From contig OV277867.1 of NCBI GenBank assembly GCA_922989275.2, positions 6,138,001 through 6,202,000 of the forward strand: a stretch of 64,000 bases of DNA, given 5' to 3'. Numbering within the stretch: the first letter of the stretch is position 1; the number at the start of each line of letters is the position of its first letter. The stretch comes from Gari tellinella. Lineage: Eukaryota; Mollusca; Bivalvia; Cardiida; Psammobiidae. Positions 9,943 through 18,299 of the stretch are shown one piece after another. Made by a program: the position numbers and the translations under genes. The notes beneath the pieces are model-generated. The model did no database searches. It was not told the DNA's origin and was given only the letters and a program-made list of their open reading frames with translations.

Positions 9943-10476
9943 TGAAACATAAACATGTTTTGGGTAAATAGAGTTTTACTACATGAAGGCAAAACGAACA
10001 ATAGAATTCCATTACAAGCATAGCACATACTGTTTAAATCATTTAGGCAATAATATGGCCAGTTAAAATTTGCTGAACATGATTAATTGCCATTTATTTT
10101 GTGATGTGATGTCACTGTACATTACACATATAATTTGAAATTACATGACTATTAGCAAACAGTTTAACCCACATGTGACGCAGCTTTTAGCAGTGTCTTA
10201 TTTTGGCAAGAACGTATGTGCAAATGTTCTGTGCAATGGAAACTGAAAGTTAATGACTTAAGTTCTTGAAAAAGACAGGAAGAGGAAAGTCACAAGGTAG
10301 GGTATGCAAACAAAGTTTGCAAGCAATTTTAGCAAGAATGTACTTTACACTTGCAAACCCAACACCGGTATCAGCTCAACCCTTTAGTGCATATTCTAAT
10401 AAGAGCATGCAAATCTTGATACAGTAATTTCCAACTATTGTTGGTGTTGACAACAGCCTAAAACAAGATAAAAATA
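9943..10476. other. Intronic, little recognised
   Basis: A half core (GCAAACAGTTTAACCC) lies near 10154. Otherwise I see no shared repeat or coding signal. Confidence 0.4.
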
Positions 10477-10685
10477 CAGTAAAACCTCTCTATTACGACC
10501 ACTAAATCATGTAAATTACTAGGGTGTTTACAGTAGTAGGTGACCGTTTAGAGCAATGTGACAGTGAAACAGAAAGCTCCTTTAGGAGCTTTCTGTTTCA
10601 CTGTCACCTTGCTTTAAGCTGTCACCTCTATATTATACAATCAATTAGCATTCGTTTTAGTGGTCGTAATAGCGAGGTTTTATTG
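10477..10685. mobile_element. E-family TA-flanked MITE copy E1
   Basis: The terminal repeat CAGTAAAACCTCTCTATTAC is mirrored at the right end, with ACGACCACTAAA inside it. TA flanks both ends. The core hairpin is GCAATGTGACAGTGAAACAG..AAGCTCCTTTAGGAGCTT with its mirror, and is almost perfect. Confidence 0.85.
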
Positions 10686-11289
10686 TAAACAGAAACTTTC
10701 TTACATGGAGCTACACTCTTTCCATTGGGATGTCATTATTTATTAGCAACGGTAGTAGTTAAACTGATAGATTTTCTTTGTGGGCTGAGTTTTTCATATC
10801 TAAATATTCAGCAGGAAAATGGTTAAAGTCTTTGTTTGATCAAGTAGTCTCTTTCAGCAATTGAAAATGACTGTATCATTTATGCACTCAAGGGGTTAAA
10901 CTGAGAGAGTATAGGACCGAACGTACTGGATCATCTGGTTCCCACATCCGGTGGGATTTCCCACCTCCCGGACCCTCGGACCCTGCTAGTCTTGAAGCTA
11001 CGCCTACTGGTAAATTGTTAAGTTTCTTATGCAGTTAGAAATATGATCTTTGCTGTTTCTACACTACATGCAAAACACTTGAATTAGCTTTTGACTCATG
11101 GATAAAACAATCGGAGGTTCCCTTGTATTAAATATATCACAAACAGTGATTTTGATATTAATAAAAACTACAAACAAATCTGTATTATTTGAAAATGCTG
11201 TAACATAGTTACTATATAGCAGCCGATAGAAAATGCTATCTGCACAAGCATCATTTGTTCGGGATGTATTTTTAGCATACGTTCTTAAT
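10686..11289. other. Intronic, no feature seen
   Basis: Unique-looking sequence. A short C/G-rich patch (TCCCACCTCCCGGACCCTCG) is at about 10960-10985. Confidence 0.4.
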
Positions 11290-11660
11290 ATAAATTATTA
11301 CTTAATCTACGTCACGCCTTCTGGAATGTGCGGGGTTACGAAAGGTCAAACTACGTAACTGGTTAGTAAGACTTTGGTAACTCCCCTTATCCCGGAAAGG
11401 CAACTACTTGTCATCCCACGCTTCCGTTATGCAAATTGCATAACAACGGATGTAACGTCAATCGCCTAGGTTTATAATATATTTGGCGCTCGGCTCGGGT
11501 AGATCGACAAATTAGGATACAGGGACCGTAAGACTACGTCTGGTTACGTTGCTAGGACGTGGCTGGAATGTGCTTACGTAGCTCTGACGTTATTCATTCG
11601 AGTTCCTACAGACTGTTTATGCGCGCTCTGCGAGAGTAGAGAGAACTGTGGATTGTAGTA
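11290..11660. promoter_or_regulatory. CpG-rich, promoter-like patch in intron 4
   Basis: About 30 CpG dinucleotides lie in 370 bp, far above the surrounding AT-rich intron. It holds the near-palindrome GTTATGCAAATTGCATAAC (11436-11454) with an octamer-like ATGCAAAT, two GGCTGGAATGTGC/CTGGAATGTGCGGGG copies, and several TACGT motifs. No TATA box or first exon could be fixed. It could be an internal promoter, an enhancer or the edge of an old element. Confidence 0.3.
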
Positions 11661-12035
11661 AAATTAAAACTGGCAAGATGTAGGGGTACGTTAAGAACAG
11701 GGCTTGGAGAAATGTAGGGGTGTTAGATATGCTGGTTTATAGAGATCGTGCCTGGGAACAATTTAGAAAATAAAAGTTATAGTCAGAAACGTTTGCCTTG
11801 TTATAAAACAGATCCATGAACCTTGGTTACACAACGCGAAGTGGAATAAAACATCGGACTATGCTACAATGCCTCGTTTACGTGCTTTTGTGGGTAAAAT
11901 TTGGCAAAAGAATGAATAAAATTCGGAATAGGTAATATCTGAATTTAGTCAGCCAGTTTTTCTCTTAAAATGCCGGTCCACCGTTTGTCAATCTATCCAA
12001 AATTATATTTACTTATTTACCACCTTATCCGAGTA

Positions 12036-12105
12036 CAATGGTTATTTGCAAACAGTTTGGAGCTTGATCAGACGCCGCGGAACTTTGCGTCTAATAATTA
12101 TTCAA
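12036..12105. repeat. Half core 1
   Basis: TTATTTGCAAACAGTTTGG, AGCTTGATCAGACGCCGCGG and then TGCGTCTAATAAT; the rest of the right arm is lost. It lies 50 bp below exon 4 of the host gene. Confidence 0.5.
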
Positions 12106-12157
12106 ATGAAGTGAAGCAAAGTTTTAACTATGAATTACATTGTTCTTTTCTTTCAAC

Positions 12158-12410
12158 TTAACCGAGTTCGCATGATATAGGCCTGATTTTGTAAAACAAT
12201 ATAAAATATGAAAAGGATACAACAGAGTAATAAAAGGAAAGATATTATGCATATTACAATGCGGAACCGTCGGGTGAGCAGTGTGTTCCCAGGGTTCTCT
12301 GTAAATGTTGCCATCTTGTAGGAAATAATGGTCTGGAGTATACAGTAGATAAAACCAACGAAGAAAGCCAGGAAAGCCCCAATTAGGTGCACCACAATGA
12401 CGCTGGTCTC
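12158..12410 (-). CDS. Frag1/DRAM/Sfk1-family membrane protein, exon 4
   Basis: Encodes residues 115-198 and one base of 199. The acceptor is TTTCAG|GAGACC at 12411-12413. The protein opens ETSVIVVHLIGAFLAFFVG: the H-x-x-G-A-x-x-x-F-x-x-G block starting a membrane helix is the strongest family signature here, close to TMEM150 proteins. A second helix (RFRIVICIISFLLLLCCILF) follows a short positively charged loop. The donor TTAA|GTTGAA (12157-12152) is weak. I chose it because its phase and loop length match exon 5, and because the frame otherwise stops two codons later. Confidence 0.85.
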
Positions 12411-12815
12411 CTGAAATAAAAAATATATACATGTATATTATTAATTTAAACTATACACAGTTTCTCATGAATACAAATAATTTCACACTATATAATAATC
12501 GGTACATGTGATAGATACATGCAAACACTTAACCCACTATTTTCCTAATATCACATCAATCAAATATACGACTTGTTTATTGAATTGTAGACTTTAGCTA
12601 ATTTCGAGGCCGATTGTATGACACTACGACATACTCGGACTTTTCCTGGGCTTAAATACTTCTGATAAATATTTAGAAAGTCTGTTTATATGATTCCATT
12701 TGAAGAATTCAAAAAGCTGTAGAAGTTTAGACATACTAGGTCTTTTGAACGAATATGTGTATATATATGTCATTCTTAATTCATTACATACGCAGACATG
12801 ACAGTTTTGTTAAAC

Positions 12816-12953
12816 CAGTCAAACTTCGATATCTCGAACTCGCAACAGTGGAACATACCCGTTTTTCAAAATGTTCACCTACAGCAAGATACTACTGTAG
12901 ATATACGACACATTCCGAGTTAAGCGAGTTCCAGGTAACAAAAAGTGTGACTG
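12816..12953. mobile_element. F-family MITE copy, short
   Basis: Left end CCAGTCAAACTTCGATATCT plus CGAACTCG. Right end GTTAAGCGAGTTCCAGGTAA and GTGTGACTG, followed by TA. It lies in intron 3. Confidence 0.6.
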
Positions 12954-13602
12954 TACTATTAGTCTTCCAGACTAAACATGATATATCTCGTTACACTCAA
13001 TAGTCTTTCTATACAACAAAACCTGCACCTGCGTCAATTCTTTACATCTTGGTATCTTACATACTGTCAAATGGTTAGTACATGTAATACGAGACAGGTT
13101 ACGCAATGAAATGTCTCTTAGTATATATTGAACTACATAAGTATATATTGAACTATATTGAACTAAAACTCTATTGACCGGTAGAGGAAAATGATTGTGT
13201 AAAATAGATATAAAATACTGCTGGCTTTCGCAATAATTTCATTTATTATGATCCGGTAGTGGGACATTTTCTTAAATTGTATAGTGGCACTATTCTTTCC
13301 AGTTTTGACCTCCTACATGTATCCTAATAAAATGTAATAAATTTTCTACTTCTCGTTAATCTGTTATAACGAATATGTATAAGGAAATGACGATGAATTA
13401 GTCATACGTTTTAATTTAAAGTTCTTAAGTGTTTGCCATTGTCTCTGTCCGTTCAAAGAGAAAAAAACACACTTGATAATAAGAATTTAAGATGGATATA
13501 GAACGTGTAATCAATTATCGACAATACATTGTACATAAATATTGTGAGATATCTATTTGTGTAGTGCACAATGTTGGTAGATTGTGTTCGTGTGATATTC
13601 AC

Positions 13603-13751
13603 CTGGAAATTGCCAACCAGGCTGACTCCTAAGTTCGTTATTACCCCGATAATAAAACTGGCAGTATTCAGTTTGAGCAGGCCTTGTCTGCCTGGAATGT
13701 TACCATGGAGATGCATCACATGACGATATCTAACATAAACAATGAACCCAC
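13603..13751 (-). CDS. Frag1/DRAM/Sfk1-family membrane protein, exon 3
   Basis: 149 bp with acceptor CTTTACAG|GTGGG and donor TTCCAG|GTGAAT (phase 0 out). It encodes SGFIVYVRYRHVMHLHGN, a polar loop, then ASFIIGVITNLGVSLVGNFQ (ending at residue 114). The V-R-Y-x-x-V motif and the terminal G-x-S-x-V-G-N-F-Q are family hallmarks of helices 2-3, with the intron at the usual place after NFQ. Confidence 0.9.
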
Positions 13752-14049
13752 CTGTAAAGTAGAACATGTTTAAATTAACTTTAATAGTTTACCGTTTAGG
13801 TTTTTTGTTTTTTTTTTGTTTAAAAAAACCCCCTACATAACAACAGGTTTACAACCACTTGAAGCAGAATGAAAGTAAAGCAAAATGCAACTTTATGATC
13901 ACACTGTTTTTACCTCCAAGCTGCTGTAAATTTGGTGTATGAGTATACCTAGTGATAAAAGATAGTCAAGATACTGTAACATTGGTCTTGAAATTTGACG
14001 TCGATTAAAGACAAATTTTGTTTGGAAAATAGTTCAAACAGCACACCAT

Positions 14050-14720
14050 TGTCCTGTGTGAGTACATCTTGGTACAGCGGAGTGTAGCTTACCATTTTCA
14101 GATCATTGTAACATTGACATTGAAACAAGCTTGTCTAGAGGATATGCATCAGACAGGGATACCAAATGTTATATGTGCATACATCTTGGGATAACAGAGT
14201 GTCGCGTATCATTTTCAGGGGTCCGTTTCAGAAACTTCGTACTACAAATGTTGTCGTAAGTTAAATTATAAACATCTAAATTATAATCTATTTCTCTATC
14301 TAATCCTGTCTCGTGACATCTCTTTGGAATCGTCTTGAAAATATGATTCCAAAGAAGTGTTACAATACAGGATTATACATAAATCAGAAATTAAATGCAT
14401 TTGAAAGTTTTATGAAACAGGCCCCAGGTGACTATGGCATTGCCTTATACTTTCGACATCAATTATAAAGGAAACTTGGTCGGATCATATTTGACATTAG
14501 CAATGTGTATCACATTTGGAGTATGTACATCTTGACATGTTGCAGTGTATCTTACGATAATGTTATTGTGATCGTTACCATTACCTTTTTCCTCAATGAA
14601 CACCAACACTTGTCCCAAGTAAATTTCCTAAACCATACCAGCAAGAGGAAATTTATTTGGCGTGGGAGTACATCTTGGGATGACAGAGTGTCCATACTAT
14701 TTTCCAATGCTGTTAATGAG
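14050..14720. repeat. Degenerate repeated motif TACATCTTGG..ACAGAGTGT
   Basis: Four copies of a motif like GTACATCTTGGGATNACAGAG plus TGT(N)4TATCATTTTCA lie near 14062, 14180, 14527 and 14668, spaced 118 and 142 bp within each pair. The H-family element separates the pairs. It is probably an old minisatellite in intron 2. Confidence 0.5.
14217..14427. mobile_element. H-family palindromic MITE
   Basis: GGGGTCCGTTTCAGAAACTTC..TGTTGTCGTAAGT at the left and AAGTTTTATGAAACAGGCCCC at the right. The hairpin AATCCTGTCTCGTGACATCT..TTGGAATCGTCTT is partly decayed on its right arm. Confidence 0.7.
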
Positions 14721-14918
14721 TATATTTACAGATGGGCATCCTCAAATGGGGCTATACAGTATGTGCATCCAACATGCCTTTTCTAACGAGCATTAATCCA
14801 CTTGCGCTCAAGGAATTCTTCCATGCTTATATATTGGATTAGTAAATTTTGATTTAACGGTTGACTGGTTTTATTTTTTATTTTCAATTTCGTTTTGTTC
14901 TATATTTCATTCCTATAA

Positions 14919-14985
14919 GTAAACAGTGTAGGCTCTAATCATAATGCGGCGTCTGATAAGAGTCTACACTGTTTGCCTTTGTCCT
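14919..14985. repeat. Core hairpin of the D type
   Basis: GTAAACAGTGTAGGCTCTAA..TCATAATGCGGCG and TCTGATAAGAGTCTACACTG..TTTGC pair. It mixes the D-type outer stem (ACAGTGTAG) with a core-1-type GCGGCGTCTGAT. Confidence 0.5.
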
Positions 14986-15031
14986 TTTTATAAAACGCTA
15001 GGTACAATGGGTTAAAAAGAAAGAAACTTAC

Positions 15032-15153
15032 TTATTACGGCTCCAATATTGAGTAACTGTCCAAATACACAACTCTCTGGTGGAAACGTGCCCGTGTCAC
15101 TGATATATGGAAACCCAGGCTTAACATGGTCATAGGCCACAGCGATGGCGTAT
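15032..15153 (-). CDS. Frag1/DRAM/Sfk1-family membrane protein, exon 2
   Basis: 122 bp with acceptor TTAACCAG|ATACGC and donor ATAA|GTAAGT. Continuing from exon 1 it encodes TYAIAVAYDHVKPGFPYISD and then TGTFPPESCVFGQLLNIGAV (residues 24-64). The P-Y-I-S-D-T-G (39-45) followed by P-P-E-S-C-x-F-G is the diagnostic first luminal or extracellular loop of DRAM proteins; the PPESC and LN-x-GA parts also fit TMEM150 proteins. Phases on both sides join exactly with exons 1 and 3. Confidence 0.92.
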
Positions 15154-15224
15154 CTGGTTAATTGATAAAACTAATTACAAATTATGGTTTACCGAGTCAT
15201 TGACCATAACGATTTCGATGGCGT

Positions 15225-15290
15225 GGGCGAATAGTTTGGATCCTGATCAAACGCCGAGAAACTCATTTCGACGATTCTTCTTTGAACATG
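15225..15290. repeat. Half core 1
   Basis: GGCGAATAGTTTGGATCCTG and ATCAAACGCCGAGAAACTC; no mirror arm follows. It lies in intron 1. Confidence 0.4.
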
Positions 15291-15737
15291 ACTTAGAATA
15301 CATTTGAAACCCACATGCAAACTACTTTTTAGCAGACTAAACATGACAGTAATATTAAGCTGTCACCTTTGGTCAACACGGTCACCATTAATGTGTTTTA
15401 TCTTAATGGTACTGCACTGCCATGACGTCATTAGCTTTAAACAACTGTCGTGTGTTTTATTTCTCAAAGTGGGATTTTAAGCATTTTCAATTTGTTTTAA
15501 TACCAAAATGAGTGTCAAATTGTATGAAAACTGATATGTAATTGCTGATCGTTAACGTTTGGTTTTAGTTTAAACATATTTTTTTTCATAATATAAAATT
15601 ATACAACTTTTATGAACAAAACATGGATATACATAAGAATGAGAACGAAAGCAAAAGCTTATTTGGTTCTTCTCCTAGACGTTTTGTTTTGTTTAACCCT
15701 TACACTGCCTTACCCCGAGCACAGAAGTTACAGTCAA

Positions 15738-16040
15738 ACTTCTCCACTTATTCAGATTTATATAATTCACAACAGCAGATGTTAAGTGCTTGTGTGGCGG
15801 CTGTAAAAAGTCGCCCCGTACTTCATTCTCAGTGTTGTTATACTTTCTGGTCCTTTGGAATCATTGATTTCAGCGCATTTACAGTTGAAGTTGAATTCCG
15901 CTTAAGCCGGTGCTAGGGGGCGTGAGCACTGTTGCATATTTCAGTATTGCTCATGAACAGACTCAATTAACCCGAGTCTGCAATTTTCAGTATTTGTTTT
16001 GTTTTCTGTGCTTTCAAAGGATCTCCACTTATTCAGATTT
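15738..16040 (+). repeat. Dispersed repeat R, copy R1 (empty of copy A7)
   Basis: From about 15819 it is nearly identical to 25382-25880 but lacks the A element there. The join reads GTGTTGTTATACTTTCTGG, where copy R2 has the A element between a duplicated TA. It contains GGTGCTAGGGGGCGTGAGCA. TCTCCACTTATTCAGATTT occurs at both 15739 and 16022, so the unit may itself be bounded by a short direct repeat. Confidence 0.7.
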
Positions 16041-16221
16041 CGATATCTTGTAGTAGGTTGTGTCGACATACCCGTATTTCAAAGTTAAAACGTGGCTAAG
16101 CCACGTTTTAACTTTAAAATATGGGTATGTTCGACCTAACTGAGCATGGAATAATGAAGTTCATATGTCGAACTATCGGATAGTTCGAGTTAAACGAGTT
16201 CGAGATATCGAAGTTCGACTG
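16040..16221. mobile_element. F-family TA-flanked MITE
   Basis: TTCGATATCTTG..GACATACCCGTATTTCAAAG, then the hairpin AAAACGTGGCTAAGCCACGTTTT, its mirror GGGTATGTTCGACC, and the end GAGATATCGAAGTTCGACTG before TA. The left end is slightly eroded. Confidence 0.75.
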
Positions 16222-16223
16222 TA

Positions 16224-16395
16224 TTTGCAAACAGTTTATACTCTGGTCAGACATCGTGTTACGCGGCGCTCGATCAGGATTCAAACTGTTTGACACTTAT
16301 ACTGATATAAGGTAAGTCAATTTACGTTCAATTAGAATTTGACAAAAGAGCAGACGTCAATTGTTAATCAGATAACGCCATGACAGTTTGTTCTT
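16224..16395. mobile_element. B-family right half
   Basis: Core 1 (GCAAACAGTTTATACTCTGG..CAGACATCGTGTTACGCGGC..GATCAGGATTCAAACTG) plus the right arm through AGCAGACG and GCCATGACAGT. It starts two bases after the F element above. Confidence 0.6.
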
Positions 16396-16469
16396 TACTT
16401 CTAATTACACATTTTATTCATTCCCCCACCGAAAAAAAAGAGTTCTTTTTATACAGTTATGAGTGTGAA

Positions 16470-16628
16470 ATATAAGAAATAATTCATATATCTTAGCAGA
16501 TAATATCTTAAAGCAGGCTGAAAGCAAAACAGATTGCGCCTTCAGGCGCATTCTTCTTTACTTTCACCCAGCTTTAAGTTGTCAAAAGTATTCAAAACGT
16601 AGAAACATGCTATCGAGTAAAGGGTTAA
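16470..16628. mobile_element. C-family TTAA MITE, right part
   Basis: Core 2 (TTAAAGCAGGCTGAAAGCAA..TTGCGCCTTCAGGCGCA and mirror) and the right end CGAGTAAAGGG-TTAA at 16625-16628. The left end is decayed. Confidence 0.6.
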
Positions 16629-16710
16629 AGAATGAATCGGGATATAACAATAACGTGTAATATACTGTGACGGAGCTTTCTGTTTTACCGTCACCTAGGA
16701 ATCCTTTAGA

Positions 16711-16800
16711 CAGTCCCCTACACCTAATAATTAGAACACTTTATTGTAGGTAATAGACACGTTTTACTGTTATGAAGGACAGTGGTATGAATATGGCCAG
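16711..16800 (-). repeat. 90-bp duplication of the exon 1 3' region
   Basis: CAGTCCCCTACACCTAAT begins at both 16711 and 16801, and GTTATGAAGGACAGTGGTA occurs in both units. The second unit contains the real exon 1 end and its donor. This copy, in intron 1, lost the GTGAGT donor segment. Confidence 0.75.
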
Positions 16801-16869
16801 CAGTCCCCTACACCTAATATTTAGCACACTTTAGTGGTCACAATAGACACGTATTACTATGATACTCAC

Positions 16870-16940
16870 GTTGTTATGAAGGACAGTGGTAGGAATATGG
16901 CCAGTAATACAGGCAGCAGGTGGTGTTTAGTTTCCAGCAT
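16870..16940 (-). CDS. Frag1/DRAM/Sfk1-family membrane protein, exon 1 (gene starts here)
   Basis: First coding exon of a 270-residue protein with five coding exons (71+122+149+253+218 bp). It encodes METKHH-like basic residues preceded by an extra L (MLETKHH), then LLPVLLAIFLPLSFIT, the first membrane helix. The donor is ACAAC|GTGAGT. Relatives are six-helix membrane proteins: DRAM proteins act in lysosomes in autophagy control, TMEM150 proteins at the plasma membrane, and this sequence shares features of both, so its place and role are open. A 3' splice-like TTTGATTTCAG lies 17 bp above the ATG, so an untranslated first exon and the promoter probably lie further upstream. Confidence 0.88.
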
Positions 16941-17026
16941 CCTTCAGACATCAGCATACCTGAAATCAAATGTCATCAATGTCGTTAAATGTCGTTCAGC
17001 TGTTATGACCTCAAAGAAATACTTTT

Positions 17027-17210
17027 ACCCTTTACTCCATAGCCTGATTCTAGTATTGAATATATGCAATTCCTTACAGGCGCATAAAGTCGCATTCTGT
17101 TTTACTTTCAGTCCGCTTTAAGTTACAATCTGCCAAAATACAGAAAATAGTTCTCATGACAAAACATTCAGTACTGTATAAGTTGGAACTATTTTCTTCG
17201 GTGGAACAAA
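17027..17210. mobile_element. C-family MITE, reversed and truncated
   Basis: TTTACCCTTTACTCCATAGC, half of core 2 (GGCGCATAAAGTCGCATTCT..TTTTACTTTCAG..CCGCTTTAAG), then AGTTGGAACTATTTTCTTCG. The closing TTAA end is lost. Confidence 0.6.
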
Positions 17211-17284
17211 TTAAAAGTTTAAAAACAATATTACCGATATATGGAATAATGTGTTAACATATTATCTCCCAGTCATAAATTGAC

Positions 17285-17454
17285 CTTCTGGTCAGGGTCT
17301 GAACTGTTTGTCATATTGCAGTTCATCTACAAAAAAAATCATATATGGTCAGAAATTGATAAAAAGCTAAACTGGAAACTGGAATTGTCCGTTTGAAGTT
17401 TCAGGGAGGTGTGAGTTAAGCGAACTTGAGGTATATTTACCAAGGTTCGACTGT
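17285..17454. mobile_element. D-family half followed by an F-family end
   Basis: CTTCTGGTCAGGGTCTGAAC, TGTTTGTCAT and AACTGGAATTGTCCGTTTGA make a reversed D half. From 17411, GAGTTAAGCGAACTTGAGGT..AAGGTTCGACTG followed by TA is an F right end. Confidence 0.5.
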
Positions 17455-18135
17455 AAATTGATATGTCCTACATGCAAGGATTCATTCAGAGTTGGTGGAA
17501 ATTGAATGTCCTTATCCTGCTGAATATCTATCTTAAAAATCTTTTGCCAACATCTATTATCTGAACAATTACACTGGCTATTACAATCTGACGTGTTTCG
17601 CTCAAAATGGAATACATACTAATGTCAGACGGATGCTGTCAGAAATCAATGCAGACTCCTATCAGTGTGCAGTGTGATCTAGATCTCTACTGGTTTAAAA
17701 AACGTGATAAAATACGTTTGTAGCAGGAAAATGGATATCTTTTCATCACTTTTTGAATACTGACTCCTTTATTTATGGAAAAGAATACATGTATGTTGTG
17801 CCTATACGGTTCTAAGCCACATATCATAAGAAATCGTAAGGAACGATGTACCTCAGAAAATTAAAATTAAAATAAAAAGTGCAACTTCTGATTAAAAACC
17901 TTGGAGGGGCGTAAATCCTTTTTGAAACAATAACAAATCTGAGAAGTATCTACACTTTTACAGTTTATACATAATCATACCCATTGGAAGTAAACCGTTA
18001 GCCTTTGAAACCACTCATCGAAAGGCTCATATCAGGACGAAGTATGTATCTATTATCTCTTTTCAGGTGTACCAAGATCGAACCAACTAGGCAAAACGTC
18101 AAGGATGCTTATTTAACTATTTGAACCCATTTATG
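17455..18135. other. No feature seen
   Basis: Unique-looking AT-rich sequence upstream of the host gene. It could contain its promoter or untranslated exon, but no core element is convincing. Confidence 0.4.
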
Positions 18136-18139
18136 CGAT

Positions 18140-18262
18140 CTTTGCGAACAGTGTAGGTGTTAAGAATACACGTTTTTCTATGCAAACAGCGAATTACCAG
18201 ATCCCAGTGTTCCTATTAGAACCACCAGATTAGGGACTGCACTGTTTGTCATACTGTTAAAC
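18140..18262. mobile_element. D-like degenerate core
   Basis: GCGAACAGTGTAGGTG at the left, TTAGGGACTGCACTGTTTGT at the right, and between them GCAAACAGCG. It is the only trace of a D-type copy next to the retroelement below. Confidence 0.4.
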
Positions 18263-18299
18263 ATTGTTAAAACAACCTTAAATGTCAATCAAAGCTCAT

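Noticed and set aside
15738..16040. Repeat R as a solo LTR.
   Set aside because: No TG..CA ends, primer-binding site or target duplication could be shown, and only two copies are present here.
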